A stretch of 64,000 nucleotides of DNA, taken from assembly GCF_003688595.1 (NCBI RefSeq), contig NZ_RCWT01000010.1, forward strand, positions 434,001 to 498,000, in the 5' to 3' direction. Of the stretch, positions 33,871 through 43,022 are shown in pieces. The position numbers and the translations under genes were made by a program. The stretch is from Sphingomonas sp. PP-F2F-G114-C0414. Lineage in GTDB: Bacteria; Pseudomonadota; Alphaproteobacteria; Sphingomonadales; Sphingomonadaceae. Every line of letters starts with the position of its first letter. Position 1 is the first letter of the stretch. Under the pieces are notes generated by a model. The model worked only from the letters and a program-made list of their open reading frames with translations. It was not told the origin of the DNA and made no database searches.

Positions 33871-35304
33871 CGCCAGCAGCGCGTCGAGATCGACATAACG
33901 TTCGAGCGTCGCGGCAATCGCATTGAGTGCGGCATCAATCGACGCGCCGTGATCGGGCCCGCTGGCCGTAACGCCGAGCCGCGACAGCCACGCCGCGCGT
34001 TGCTCCGCGAGCGCCAGCAGGCCGTGGACATAGCTGCCCGCCACCAGTCCGTCCGCGCTCGTCGCACCTTCGGGACTGCCATCGGCGCGGTGGCCGACCG
34101 GGCGCGCGGTGGCCGGCCCGGTCGTCGCACCCATGTGCATCTCGTAGCCCTCGAACGCCGCACCCTGCGACCGCCCGCGGACCCGGTCGAGCGTCTTGCG
34201 GCCGGTGAGGATTGTGTCGACGTCGAGCAGTCCCAGCCCGTCGACGCGCACGGCCGGCCCTTCGATCCCGTCCGGATCGGCGATGCTCTGACCTAGCATC
34301 TGGTAGCCCCCGCACAGCCCGAGCACCGGCTTGCCGCGGCGATGATGCGCGCGGATATCGATGTCCCAGCCTTGCGCGCGGACGAAGGCGAGATCGGGGA
34401 TCGTCGCCTTCGACCCGGCGAGCACTACCATGTCGACGTCGGGGATCGGCGAGCCCGGCGGCACCATCACCAGCGCGACGCCGGGTTCGAGCCGGAGCGG
34501 GTCGAGGTCGTCGAAATTGGCGATCCGTGGCGTGATCGGGCAGGCGATCGTGACCTTACGCTGGGTGCTGGCGACCGGGCGTTCGAGGATTACCGCATCC
34601 TCGCTCGGCAACCGTACCGCGTCGGTCAGCCACGGCACGACACCGTACCCGCGCCATCCGCTGCGTGCCTCGATTGCGCGATAGCCGTCGTCGAACAGCG
34701 CAGGGTCGCCGCGGAACTTGTTGATCAGGAAGCCGTGGATCATCGCCGCATCGTCTGGATCGATCACCGCGCGCGTGCCGACGATCGCTGCGATCACGCC
34801 GCCGCGGTCGATGTCGCCGACCAGCACCACGGGGACGTCGGCCGCCCGCGCGAACCCCATGTTGGCGATGTCGTTGGCGCGCAAGTTGATCTCCGCGGGG
34901 CTGCCCGCGCCTTCGACGACGACGAGATCGCAGCCGGCCGACAGTCGCTCGAAGCTGTCGAGCACGTCGACCAGCAGTCCTTCGCGCCCCTCGCGCCAGC
35001 GCGCAGCGGCGAGCGTGCCGCGGACCTGCCCGCGGACGATCAATTGCGAGGTGCGGTCGCCCTGCGGCTTGAGCAGCACCGGGTTCATATCGACGCTGGG
35101 CGCGACGCGACACGCGATCGCCTGGGTGGCCTGCGCGCGGCCGATCTCGCCACCATCGGCGGTGACGGCGGCATTGTTCGACATGTTCTGCGGCTTGAAC
35201 GGGCGGACCGAGAGCCCGCGATTGGCGAACGCGCGACACAGTCCCGCGACGAGCACCGACTTGCCGACATCCGAGCCGGTTCCCTGGAGCATCAGAGCGC
35301 CCAT
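33835..35304 (-). CDS. cobQ: cobyric acid synthase
   Basis: CobQ (CbiP) amidates the b, d, e and g side chains of adenosylcobyrinic acid a,c-diamide with glutamine. The 489-residue protein has the N-terminal P-loop [24 protein letters not shown] and [10 protein letters not shown], and the C-terminal class I glutaminase fold with [10 protein letters not shown] (catalytic cysteine), YEMHMG and SYVHGL. Its start overlaps the cbiB stop by 13 bases, and its end overlaps cobS convergently by 36 bases. It is the last gene of the minus-strand cob operon. Confidence 0.96.
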   Translation of the reverse strand: MGALMLQGTGSDVGKSVLVAGLCRAFANRGLSVRPFKPQNMSNNAAVTADGGEIGRAQATQAIACRVAPSVDMNPVLLKPQGDRTSQLIVRGQVRGTLAAARWREGREGLLVDVLDSFERLSAGCDLVVVEGAGSPAEINLRANDIANMGFARAADVPVVLVGDIDRGGVIAAIVGTRAVIDPDDAAMIHGFLINKFRGDPALFDDGYRAIEARSGWRGYGVVPWLTDAVRLPSEDAVILERPVASTQRKVTIACPITPRIANFDDLDPLRLEPGVALVMVPPGSPIPDVDMVVLAGSKATIPDLAFVRAQGWDIDIRAHHRRGKPVLGLCGGYQMLGQSIADPDGIEGPAVRVDGLGLLDVDTILTGRKTLDRVRGRSQGAAFEGYEMHMGATTGPATARPVGHRADGSPEGATSADGLVAGSYVHGLLALAEQRAAWLSRLGVTASGPDHGASIDAALNAIAATLERYVDLDALLALSERAGHRERD

Positions 35305-36227
35305 GCAATCCCTCCCACAACGACGAGCAGCAGCACGCACACCCGGCGATAGATGCCGAGCGCGGCGCGGAGTTCGGCTACGGTGCCGTCGGCGCGGCCA
35401 TCGCCGATATACGGCTTGGCGACGCTCACCCCGTCGTAGGCGATCGGCCCGGCGAGCCGCAGATCGAGCGCACCGGCCATCGCCGCTTCGGGCCAGCCGG
35501 CATTCGGGGAGGCGTGATTGCCCGCGTCGCGCAGCATCGTCCGCCACCCACCGCCGACGAGGCACAGCAGAATCCCGCTGAGCCTCGCCGGGATAAGGTT
35601 GGCCAGATCGTCGGTGCGCGCGGCTGCCCAGCCGAACGCGCGCCAGCGGTCCTCGCGGTGACCGATCAGGCTGTCCGCCGTGTTGATCGCCTTGTAGGCC
35701 CACAGCCCGGGTACGCCCGCCACGAGCAGCCAGAACAGCGGTGCGACGACCCCATCGCATAGGCTTTCCGCCAAGCTCTCGATCCCGGCGCTCGCGACGC
35801 CACTCTCGTCGAGCGATGCGACGTCGCGCCCGACGATCATCCCGACGCGGGATCGTGCGGCGGGGAGGTCGCCGGCTTCGAGCGCCGTCGCACACGGCAC
35901 GACATGATCGTACAGGCTGCGAACCGCCAACCCGGGCGCCGCCAGCAGGCCTAGCCCGAGCCATGCGAGCGGACCAAGCGCAAAGCGGGCAAGCGCGACG
36001 AGCGCCAGGGCGGTGGCAATCGTCACGCTGAGTAGCAGAACAAGCGCCAGAACGCCGGCAATGCGCCGTTTCGCGAACGACCAGGCCGTCCTATTCCAGT
36101 TTTTCTCCGTGTATCCGATGAGGCGGGCGAAGCCGCCGACGGGGTGGCCGATCCGCGCGTAAAGCGCCGCTGGCCAGCCGATCGCGATGTCCAGCACCAG
36201 CGCGACCAGGGCGACGGGTTCAGCCAT
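35292..36227 (-). CDS. cbiB: adenosylcobinamide-phosphate synthase
   Basis: CbiB (CobD in Pseudomonas naming) attaches (R)-1-aminopropan-2-ol phosphate to cobyric acid in the membrane. The 311-residue protein has [60 protein letters not shown] and [15 protein letters not shown], all family hallmarks, with several membrane spans. I chose ATG 36227, which overlaps the upstream gene by 8 bases; an ATG 15 bases earlier is equally in frame. Confidence 0.95.
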   Translation of the reverse strand: MAEPVALVALVLDIAIGWPAALYARIGHPVGGFARLIGYTEKNWNRTAWSFAKRRIAGVLALVLLLSVTIATALALVALARFALGPLAWLGLGLLAAPGLAVRSLYDHVVPCATALEAGDLPAARSRVGMIVGRDVASLDESGVASAGIESLAESLCDGVVAPLFWLLVAGVPGLWAYKAINTADSLIGHREDRWRAFGWAAARTDDLANLIPARLSGILLCLVGGGWRTMLRDAGNHASPNAGWPEAAMAGALDLRLAGPIAYDGVSVAKPYIGDGRADGTVAELRAALGIYRRVCVLLLVVVGGIAWAL

Positions 36228-37194
36228 GCGCGAGGGCTGCATCGAGGCGGGCGAATGCGGTATCGTCGCCCGGCACGCCCAGTCTCAGCCACCGCGGCGC
36301 ATAATCGAAGCGGCGGGTTAGGATGCCCGCGTGCGCGAGGCGCTCGAATATCGCGTCGGCCGCATCGTGTTCGACCAGGCGAAACATCGGGCATTCGCCG
36401 GCGGTGGCGATGTCGTGGCGATGCAGCAGGGCATCGAGGCGATCGGCGCGCGCGCCAATCGATTGGCGCGCCTGGGTTTGCCAGGCGGTATCACGATAGG
36501 CCGCGCATCCATAGGCGATCGCCTGCGCGGATACGGGCCAGCTTCCCAACCTGCGCCGCATCGCAGTCGCGAGATCCACCGGCGCGATCATGAAGCCCAG
36601 GCGGAGGCCGGCAAGTCCGAAAAACTTGCCGAACGAGCGGAACACGACCGCGCGGTCGTCGGCGGCGAGATGCGGCACGATGCTGGTCTCGGGCACGACA
36701 TCGGCAAACGCCTCGTCGACGACCAGCCACGCGCCGCGTCGGGCGAGACCAACGAGACGCTCGGGCACATCGCGCCGGCCATTGGGATTGTTGGGGTTCG
36801 CGAGCAACACGGTCCCGGTCGTGACGCTGTCGATCGCCGCGCGGTCGATACACTGGGCATTCGCGAAAGCCTCAGCGTGCGTGCCGTAGCTCGGGACGAC
36901 GACCCGGAACGGGGAGGGGAGGTCGAGCGCGTCCAGCGACCGCAGCCCGATCTCGCTGCCCGGCAGCGCGACGACGCGGTCAGGGGTGGTGCCGAACACC
37001 TCCGCCGCCACCGCCTCGAGGTCGAGCAGCGCATCGGGCGAAGGCAGCGCGTGCGTATCGACCTCTATCCCGGAAGGGGGCACCCAGGGTCGGGGATTGA
37101 TCCCGGTCGAAAGATCCAGCCACGGCCGCGGCGCGTCGGGATAAAGCCGCGCGGCAATGTCGACCCTTCCTCCATGAACGCGCAGTGCCGACAT
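36220..37194 (-). CDS. cobD: threonine-phosphate decarboxylase (PLP-dependent)
   Basis: This 324-residue class I aminotransferase-fold enzyme (CobD in Salmonella, CobC in Pseudomonas) makes aminopropanol phosphate for cobalamin. It shows LDLSTGINPRPWVP, SPDALLDLEAVAAEVFG, LLANPNNPNGR, VVDEAFAD and FRSFGKFFGLAGLRLG, the last containing the PLP-binding lysine. It leads the minus-strand operon with cbiB and cobQ and is divergent from cobU. No second riboswitch is visible in the 92-base divergent gap. Confidence 0.93.
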   Translation of the reverse strand: MSALRVHGGRVDIAARLYPDAPRPWLDLSTGINPRPWVPPSGIEVDTHALPSPDALLDLEAVAAEVFGTTPDRVVALPGSEIGLRSLDALDLPSPFRVVVPSYGTHAEAFANAQCIDRAAIDSVTTGTVLLANPNNPNGRRDVPERLVGLARRGAWLVVDEAFADVVPETSIVPHLAADDRAVVFRSFGKFFGLAGLRLGFMIAPVDLATAMRRRLGSWPVSAQAIAYGCAAYRDTAWQTQARQSIGARADRLDALLHRHDIATAGECPMFRLVEHDAADAIFERLAHAGILTRRFDYAPRWLRLGVPGDDTAFARLDAALAHG

Positions 37195-37286
37195 ACCATC
37201 TTTCACACGATCAGACGGGCTTTCGCTTGATCTTCCCGGCGTCATCGTCATTCCGCTGACGCGCCGCAAGCGCGAAGGGGTGTGAA

Positions 37287-37856
37287 ATGTATTCAGTGGA
37301 CGCGTCGTTCGGCAAAAGCCTGTTGGTTCTGGGGGGCGCGCGATCGGGCAAGAGTCGCCATGCGCAGGCGATGGCCGAACAGGCCGCCGCACAGGGCGGT
37401 GATCTGGCCTATGTCGCGACGGCGCAAGCCTTTGACGACGAGATGGTCGATCGTATCGTCCGTCACCGCGCGGACCGCGACGCGCGCTGGCGGACCGTGG
37501 AGGCGCCGATCGCGCTCTCCGAGGCGCTGGTGGACGCTGATGGCGCGGGCAGCGTCATCTTGGTCGATTGTCTGACGCTCTGGATGACGAACCTTCTGCT
37601 CGGCGACCACGATATCGAGGCGCGAACGGTCGACTTGCTGGCGGTGATCGGCAGCATGCGGGGCCGGGCGGTGTTCGTGTCGAACGAGGTGGGGATGGGC
37701 ATCGTCCCCGATAATGCCCTTGCCCGGCGGTTCCGCGACGAAGCCGGCCGGCTGCATCAGCGCCTCGCTGCGCAGGTCGACTCCGTCGATATGGTATTCG
37801 CGGGACTGGTCCAGCGGTGGAAGGGCGTTTCTCCCGCGCAATCATTTCATCGATAA
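37287..37856 (+). CDS. cobU: bifunctional adenosylcobinamide kinase / guanylyltransferase
   Basis: CobU (CobP in Pseudomonas) phosphorylates adenosylcobinamide and converts it to the GDP form. The 189-residue protein has the P-loop LVLGGARSGKSRHAQ, VATAQAFDDEM, VRHRADRDARWRTVEAP with the histidine that carries GMP in the family, VDCLTLWMTNLLL and VSNEVGMGIVPDN. The C-terminal MVFAGLVQRWKG replaces the more usual AGLPLRLK, and about 10 further residues follow. The gene stands alone, divergent from the cobD operon. Confidence 0.93.
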   Translation: MYSVDASFGKSLLVLGGARSGKSRHAQAMAEQAAAQGGDLAYVATAQAFDDEMVDRIVRHRADRDARWRTVEAPIALSEALVDADGAGSVILVDCLTLWMTNLLLGDHDIEARTVDLLAVIGSMRGRAVFVSNEVGMGIVPDNALARRFRDEAGRLHQRLAAQVDSVDMVFAGLVQRWKGVSPAQSFHR

Positions 37857-38192
37857 TCCACGATTTTTCAGGCTAAATAATCTGATCGAAATCGTAATGG
37901 CCTCGCCAAAAATGGAGCCGAAATAAGAGGCGCACGTTGCGATATATCGCCCTTAAATTCCATGATCGCGCGATTATCGTAACAATGAATTTAGGATATA
38001 ATTCAGTCTAATCACAGAGATTATCCACACAGCTGCGCGCGATATTTATTTTGGTAATATTTATCTTTCGTAAGATATGTGTGAATAGCGGGCGTCCTTC
38101 TATGTTATTATCGGTTATCGTCAGCCGACGCATGGGCTCTGACGACCGAGAGAGGCTTGTGCTCCCGCCCCGATTTTTGCGGGAATACGTTT
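37857..38192. other. AT-rich intergenic stretch with DnaA-box-like sites
   Basis: This 336-base gap is far richer in A and T than its neighbours and holds no gene I can support. It contains a perfect DnaA-box consensus TTATCCACA (38021-38029), a one-mismatch copy on the minus strand (38080-38088), a 12-bp palindrome GCGATATATCGC (37939-37950), and a hairpin TCCCGC/GCGGGA (38163-38184) directly before the start of the Crp/Fnr-type gene. It most likely holds that gene's promoter. Confidence 0.6.
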
Positions 38193-38930
38193 ATGAGTTC
38201 AACCTCCGGACCGCTGTCGCTGTTGGTCCGCAAACTCGAGACGCACGCTGTCCTCGATGCCGCCGATCGGTCGGCGCTGCTCGCGCTTCCCTACACCTGC
38301 CGGACCTACGAGGCCTCGTCGTATCTGGTGCGCGAGGGCGATGCACCGGCGCAATGCGCGGTGTTGTTGACGGGGTTCGCCTATCGCCAGAAACTCACGG
38401 GGTCGGGCATGCGACAGATCGTGTCGATGCACATTCCGGGCGAAGCGCTCGATTTCCAGCACCTCTTTCTCGATGTCGCGGATCACAACGTCCAGACGCT
38501 GACCCGTGCGGATGTCGCGACGATCCCGCGGACCGCGCTGCGCGAGCTGGCGCGGTCGCGCGCGTCGATCGGCAATGCGATCTTCATCAACACGCTGGTC
38601 GAGGCGTCGATCTTTCGCGAATGGATCCTGAACGTGGGCCGCCGCGATGCACGGTCACGGCTCGCACACTTCCTTTGCGAGTTTGCGATCCGCCTCGATA
38701 TGCAGGGGCTGACGGGGCCCGAGGGCTATGAATTGCCGATGAGCCAGGAGCAGCTGGGCGATGCGCTGGGTTTGACCGCGGTGCATGTAAACCGGACGAT
38801 AAAGTCGCTCGAATCCGATGGACTGATCTCGCGAAACCGACGCCGGATCAGCTTTCCGCGCTGGGATGCGTTGCGCGAGCTCGCCGATTTCTCGACGCGC
38901 TATCTGCACCTATCCCAGCAGCGCGGCTAG
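38193..38930 (+). CDS. Crp/Fnr family transcriptional regulator
   Basis: This 245-residue regulator has an N-terminal cyclic-nucleotide-binding-type beta-roll (YLVREGDAPAQCAVLLTGFAYRQKL, MHIPGEALDFQHLF) and a C-terminal winged helix (LPMSQEQLGDALGLTAVHVNRTIKSLESDGLISRNRRRI). There is no FNR-style N-terminal cysteine cluster, so it probably does not sense oxygen through an iron-sulfur centre. The effector is unknown. It is preceded by an AT-rich region and overlaps the next minus-strand gene by 4 bases at its end. Confidence 0.9.
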   Translation: MSSTSGPLSLLVRKLETHAVLDAADRSALLALPYTCRTYEASSYLVREGDAPAQCAVLLTGFAYRQKLTGSGMRQIVSMHIPGEALDFQHLFLDVADHNVQTLTRADVATIPRTALRELARSRASIGNAIFINTLVEASIFREWILNVGRRDARSRLAHFLCEFAIRLDMQGLTGPEGYELPMSQEQLGDALGLTAVHVNRTIKSLESDGLISRNRRRISFPRWDALRELADFSTRYLHLSQQRG

Positions 38931-39145
38931 CGATCGCGCGACGGGTCCACGGAGTCGATCAACCGCCCGCCGGCCATGAAGACCGCGATGGGGCAGGCTG
39001 CGAACAACAGCCAGCCGCCATAGCCCGGGTATTGCTGGAGGTAATGCATCCCGCGCTCGACCGCGCCGAGCCCCAGCCCGTAGATGACGAGGAACGCCTC
39101 GAACTTGGTCTTGACGACGAACAGACGGGCGAATTTGGTCCACAT
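38927..39145 (-). CDS. small membrane protein, unknown function
   Basis: This 72-residue protein has two likely membrane segments: KFEAFLVIYGLGLGAVERGMHYL and GGWLLFAACPIAVFMAGG, with a charged tail (DSVDPSRDR). A basic N-terminus and the amphipathic stretch suggest an inner-membrane protein. Its stop overlaps the end of the convergent Crp/Fnr-type gene by 4 bases. I do not recognise a named family. A second overlapping frame at 38910-39161 lacks such features and is taken as a shadow. Confidence 0.65.
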   Translation of the reverse strand: MWTKFARLFVVKTKFEAFLVIYGLGLGAVERGMHYLQQYPGYGGWLLFAACPIAVFMAGGRLIDSVDPSRDR

Positions 39146-39208
39146 GTCGCGAAACTAGCAAGAGCCGTGCCAGTGGCGAAATTCTGCCGATCCCGAATGT
39201 ACCCAGAT

Positions 39209-39227
39209 GGTTAACTGTAAGTTAACC
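39209..39227. promoter_or_regulatory. inverted repeat GGTTAAC-N5-GTTAACC
   Basis: A perfect 7-bp inverted repeat with a 5-base centre lies 24 bases past the astA stop and 64 bases before the small membrane protein on the same strand. It could be an operator for the latter or a weak hairpin after the ast operon. No T run follows. Confidence 0.35.
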
Positions 39228-39250
39228 CGACGGATCTAGGTCGTCGCGGG

Positions 39251-40267
39251 TCAGATACGGCTGACGTGCAGGACCGTATCGCCTTCGCCGACCGCTAGCA
39301 CGTCGGCGCAGTCTCGAGCCACGACGATCCCGTCGTCAGCATCGCGGACATCGCCGAAGGCTGCACGGAAATCCGCGAGGTGCCCGGTGGCGACCAGGTC
39401 CTGCTCGCCACCGCCGCCATCTATCGCGGCAATCCGGCTCTGACGCGCTTCGGCGATGGTGCGGACCCGGTCGGTGCGCGCGGTCATCGTCGGGCCACCG
39501 TCGAAGATGTCGACATAGTTTTCGAACGCGAAGCCTTCGTTCTCGAGCATCCGCATCGCCGCACGACCTGAAGGGTGGGGCAGGCCGATCGCGGCGCGCG
39601 CGCTTTCGGTGAGCATCGCGGTGTAGATCGGGTGCTTGGGCATCAGGTCGGCGATGAACTGGTGGCCGTTGATCGCGTTGAACTGATCCGCGTCCTGGAA
39701 ATTCATGCCGAAGAACCGCCCTGCCAGACCGTCCCAGAACGGCGAGCCGCCCGCTTCGTCGATCACCCCACGTAGTTCGGCGAGGATGCGGTCGGCGAAG
39801 CGCGCGCGGTGCATCTTGATGAAGAGGTAGCGGCTGCGGGCGAGCAACAGGCCGAGGCCACCGGCGCGTTCGCCCGGATGGAGGAACAGCCCGCCCACTT
39901 CGCTTGCACCCTCCAGGTCAGTGGCGAGCGTCAGCATGTCGGCGCGGAACGTGCGGTTCAACTCTCGACTGTGCTGCGTGAGCTGGCCGATCCGGTAGCT
40001 GTAGAACGGATAGCTCTGGCCGACCTGCGTGAAGATCTGGCAGGTGCCGCGGACTTCCTTCGTCGCGACATTCTCGAGCACCAGCACGAACAGTTCGTCC
40101 TGGACCGGGCCGTCGGTGCGCGCGAACGCGGCGTGGCTGCGTTCGAGCTTGGCGGTCAGCGCGCGCCGATCGGGGGGCAGGTTGGTGAACCCGCCGCCCG
40201 TGAGCTTGGCCATTTCGTAGAGATGCTGGAGATCGTCGTCGACCGCGGCCCGGATCCTGAAACTCAC
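39251..40267 (-). CDS. astA: arginine N-succinyltransferase
   Basis: AstA transfers succinyl-CoA onto arginine, the first step of the AST catabolic route. The 338-residue protein has FRIRAAVDDDLQHLYEMAKLTGGGFTNLP at the start, FYSYRIGQLTQHS, DLEGASEVGGLFLHP, RFFGMNFQDADQFNAINGHQFIADLMPKHPIY and MLENEGFAFENYVDIFDGGPTM, all AstA features. The GTG start (40267) overlaps the stop of the upstream M20 hydrolase gene (GTGA), so the two are coupled. Confidence 0.95.
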   Translation of the reverse strand: MSFRIRAAVDDDLQHLYEMAKLTGGGFTNLPPDRRALTAKLERSHAAFARTDGPVQDELFVLVLENVATKEVRGTCQIFTQVGQSYPFYSYRIGQLTQHSRELNRTFRADMLTLATDLEGASEVGGLFLHPGERAGGLGLLLARSRYLFIKMHRARFADRILAELRGVIDEAGGSPFWDGLAGRFFGMNFQDADQFNAINGHQFIADLMPKHPIYTAMLTESARAAIGLPHPSGRAAMRMLENEGFAFENYVDIFDGGPTMTARTDRVRTIAEARQSRIAAIDGGGGEQDLVATGHLADFRAAFGDVRDADDGIVVARDCADVLAVGEGDTVLHVSRI

Positions 40268-41472
40268 AAACGGCCCTCCGCGATACGCATTATGGTGACG
40301 GCCGACAGCGCCGCGCGCTCGGCCAGACTGTCGGGGATCATGAACTCGTCCACCGAATGGATGGCGCCGCCGCGGACACCCATTGTGTCGACGACCGGCA
40401 CGCCGGCGGCCGCGATGTTGTTGCCGTCGCAGACGCCGCCGGTTGCCTTCCACGCGATGTCGAGGCCCAGATCCTTGCCGGTGCCCTTTACAAGGTCGAA
40501 CAGCCGCGCGGCGCCCGCGTCGATCGGTTTGGGCGGACGGTTGAAACCGCCATGAACCTCGATCCGGACGTCGTGCTCGGCGGCGACCATCGCGACGGCG
40601 GACTCGATGTGCGATTGCGCGCGCGCGATCTCGTCGAGCGTCGCGGGGCGGAAGTTGATGCGGAGGATGGCGAGGTCGGGGACGACGTTGTTCGGCCCGC
40701 CGCCCTCGATCCGTGCCGGATTGACCGCCAGACGCGGGCCGCGGACCTTCGCCAGCCGCACCGCGATATCGGCGGCGGCGACGATCGCGTTGCGGCCATC
40801 GTCTGGGTTGCGGCCCGCGTGCGCGCTGCGGCCGCGGACGACGATCGAGAAATTGCCCGTACCGCCCCGCGCGCCCGCCAGCGTGCCGTCGGCCAGCGCG
40901 GGTTCGTAGGTGAGCGCGGCCACCTTGCCCTGCGCGGCGCTGGCGAGCAGCGCGGCGGAGGAGAAGGAGCCGGTCTCCTCGTCCGAGTTGATCACCACGT
41001 CATAGCCGATCCGCGCTGCTGCCGGGCTCGCCTCGACCGCGGCGAGCGCGGCGAGCATCACCGCGAGGCCACCCTTCATGTCGGCGACGCCGGGACCGTT
41101 GAGACTGCCATCGTCCAGCCAGCGAAGCGACTGGAACGCGTGATCGACCGAATAGACCGTATCCATGTGCCCGGTGAACAGCATCCGCACCGGTGCGTCA
41201 GGCCTGACCACCAGATGCAGATGCTTGCCGTGCTGGAGCGAGGACACGACGCCGTCCGATCCGACGCTGTCAACCGGGGTCGGCTCGACCAGCGTGACCT
41301 CGCCCGGCAATCGCGCAAAGGCGTCGCCGAGCAGGCCCGCCATCGTCGCCAGCCCCGCCAGATTGCGCGTGCCGCTGTTCACCGCCGCCCAGGCCTCGAC
41401 CTGCGCGAGCATCGGTGCCGCGCGCGCCGCGTCCACGGCGTCGCGCTCGATAGTTGAAAGTCCCCTCATCAT
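40264..41472 (-). CDS. M20 family zinc hydrolase coupled to astA
   Basis: This 402-residue protein belongs to the M20 group (carboxypeptidase G2/ArgE/DapE-like). It shows FTGHMDTVYS with the first metal histidine, LNGPGVADMKGGLAVMLAAL with the bridging aspartate, INSDEETGSFSS with the catalytic glutamates, RGRSAHAGRNPDDGRNA in the dimerisation lid, and GVCDGNNIAAAGVPVVDTMGVRGGAIHSVDEF at the end. Two ATG codons at 41472 and 41469 are adjacent starts. Coupling to astA makes an arginine-pathway role plausible, for instance deacylating a succinylated amino acid in place of AstE. That assignment is inference; other amide substrates are possible. Confidence 0.88.
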   Translation of the reverse strand: MMRGLSTIERDAVDAARAAPMLAQVEAWAAVNSGTRNLAGLATMAGLLGDAFARLPGEVTLVEPTPVDSVGSDGVVSSLQHGKHLHLVVRPDAPVRMLFTGHMDTVYSVDHAFQSLRWLDDGSLNGPGVADMKGGLAVMLAALAAVEASPAAARIGYDVVINSDEETGSFSSAALLASAAQGKVAALTYEPALADGTLAGARGGTGNFSIVVRGRSAHAGRNPDDGRNAIVAAADIAVRLAKVRGPRLAVNPARIEGGGPNNVVPDLAILRINFRPATLDEIARAQSHIESAVAMVAAEHDVRIEVHGGFNRPPKPIDAGAARLFDLVKGTGKDLGLDIAWKATGGVCDGNNIAAAGVPVVDTMGVRGGAIHSVDEFMIPDSLAERAALSAVTIMRIAEGRL

Positions 41473-41509
41473 GCGACCCTAGCCGGGCCGGACGTGCGTG
41501 GGAACAGCG

Positions 41510-42412
41510 TCAGAAGCTGTAGACCAGTGAGGCGCGGCTGGTGGTGTCGGTCGAGACCGAGCCGATCGGGGGCTCGCTTTCATATTGGACATTGTACGAC
41601 AGCGCAGCGGAGAGCGGACCGATCAGCTTGGCGGTCAGCGCGGTGGTACCGCTCAGCGTGCTGTTGTAGCGCTGGACATAGGCGGACGCGACCTGGCTGA
41701 CCGACAGCCCGGAGAGGATACGGATGCTGAAGTTCGCGGTTCCGCGCGCGGCGATGCTGCTCTGCTCGGTATTGTCGGTGAATTCGGTGTATCGATATGC
41801 TGGCCCGAGCTCGAGATCGAGCTTGGTCCCGGCGGTCTTGATCACGCTGTAACCGGCACCGACCGACGTCGAATACCGATTGAAATAGCCGAGGAACCGG
41901 TCGCCTTCATATTGCGCGACGCCGTAGATATAGGCGCGTTCGTCGATCTTGTAGTTGGGCTCGTACGAGGCGAGGTAGTGCTCGCGCGTCGTGATGTTGA
42001 GATTTTCCTGATAGTCGGCCTGGGCGTGGAATTTCTGACGCCAGCGCAGGCCTTCGCGGGCGAGATCGATCACTGCGGTGCCGCCCGCCGTGTTCGAATT
42101 GCCCGTCGTCAGATAGCCGCCGACCTCCGCCTTGCCGCTCCACAGGTCGAGAAAGCTGGCCTGACGGATCACCTGGGTACGCTGTTCGGCGCGATCGGCC
42201 TTCCACTTTTCCGCGACCGCGAGCACCGCGTCGCCGCTCAGCGGATCGGCGGCGCGTGCATATTTCGCGATCGTCGCGACGTCGGCCTCGTTGCCCGCCT
42301 CCAGCGCGGCATCGAGCATCGCGCGGATCGTCTCGGGAATCATGACCGATTGCGGATCGGGCGCGTTGGCGAGCAACAGCGGGGCGAGGATGAGGCAGAG
42401 TAAGCGACGCAC
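41510..42412 (-). CDS. DUF481 family outer-membrane beta-barrel protein
   Basis: This 300-residue protein has a signal peptide (RRLLCLILAPLLLANA), an N-terminal helical segment of about 70 residues with TPR-like spacing, and a C-terminal DUF481 (YdiY-like) barrel: GKAEVGGYLTTGNSNTAGG, YEGDRFLGYFNRYSTSVGAGY, LDLELGPAYRYTEF and a terminal SLVYSF with the barrel-type phenylalanine. DUF481 proteins sit in the outer membrane and their roles are poorly known. It lies between rppH and the M20 hydrolase, all on the minus strand. Confidence 0.85.
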   Translation of the reverse strand: MRRLLCLILAPLLLANAPDPQSVMIPETIRAMLDAALEAGNEADVATIAKYARAADPLSGDAVLAVAEKWKADRAEQRTQVIRQASFLDLWSGKAEVGGYLTTGNSNTAGGTAVIDLAREGLRWRQKFHAQADYQENLNITTREHYLASYEPNYKIDERAYIYGVAQYEGDRFLGYFNRYSTSVGAGYSVIKTAGTKLDLELGPAYRYTEFTDNTEQSSIAARGTANFSIRILSGLSVSQVASAYVQRYNSTLSGTTALTAKLIGPLSAALSYNVQYESEPPIGSVSTDTTSRASLVYSF

Positions 42413-42464
42413 GCCGGTTTCCGTAACGGCCGCGCAACCGATTGGGAACTGCGCGGAGAAGCTA

Positions 42465-42947
42465 TTATGCGCCGAGATGTGGCGCGAAGGCGGCGAGTAC
42501 CTGTTCGTAGAGCGCCTTCTTGAACGGCACGATCAGCCGCGGCAGGTCGGCGGGATCGCTCCAGCGCCACGCACGGAACTCCTCGTGATCGGTGGCGATG
42601 TTCACGTCGGCGTCGGTGCCGAGGAAGCGGTACAGGAACCAGCGCTGCGTCTGGCCGCGCCATTTGCCTTTCCAGACTTTGCCGAGCAACTCGGGGGGAA
42701 GGTCGTAGACGAACTCGCCGGGCGCTTCGGCGATCAGTTCGACCTTGTCTGGCATCACGCCGGTTTCCTCGCCGAGCTCGCGCAGTGCGGCGGCTTCGGC
42801 GTCCTCGCCGGGGTCGATCCCGCCCTGTGGCATCTGCCATGCCTCCAGCGGCGAATCGTTGCGCTGGCCGACGAAGATCTTGCCGTCCGCGTTCATGAGC
42901 ATGATGCCGGCGCAAGGACGGTAGGGCAGGGTCGAAACGTCGGTCAA
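42465..42947 (-). CDS. rppH: RNA pyrophosphohydrolase (Nudix)
   Basis: RppH removes pyrophosphate from mRNA 5' ends and so triggers decay. The 160-residue protein has [23 protein letters not shown], the Nudix box [23 protein letters not shown] and the C-terminal FRAWRW segment typical of RppH. I chose the TTG at 42947, which has GCGGAGA upstream and gives the family's normal length; a TTG 39 bases further up is also in frame. Confidence 0.93.
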   Translation of the reverse strand: MTDVSTLPYRPCAGIMLMNADGKIFVGQRNDSPLEAWQMPQGGIDPGEDAEAAALRELGEETGVMPDKVELIAEAPGEFVYDLPPELLGKVWKGKWRGQTQRWFLYRFLGTDADVNIATDHEEFRAWRWSDPADLPRLIVPFKKALYEQVLAAFAPHLGA

Positions 42948-43022
42948 AAATAGTCTCCGCAACGCAGATGCTTGGGGCTCGGGCAACTTGGGGGTCGGGC
43001 AGCGCGCTCCTACCTACGGAGC

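Noticed and set aside
37195..37286. Second cobalamin riboswitch in the divergent cobD/cobU gap
   Set aside because: The gap is only 92 bases and has no B12-box-like sequence.
37857..38192. Chromosomal origin of replication
   Set aside because: Only two DnaA-box-like sites and none of the usual origin neighbours; more likely a promoter region.
38910..39161. Alternative 83-codon frame overlapping the small membrane protein
   Set aside because: It is R-rich without membrane segments; the frame 38927-39145 has two clear spans.
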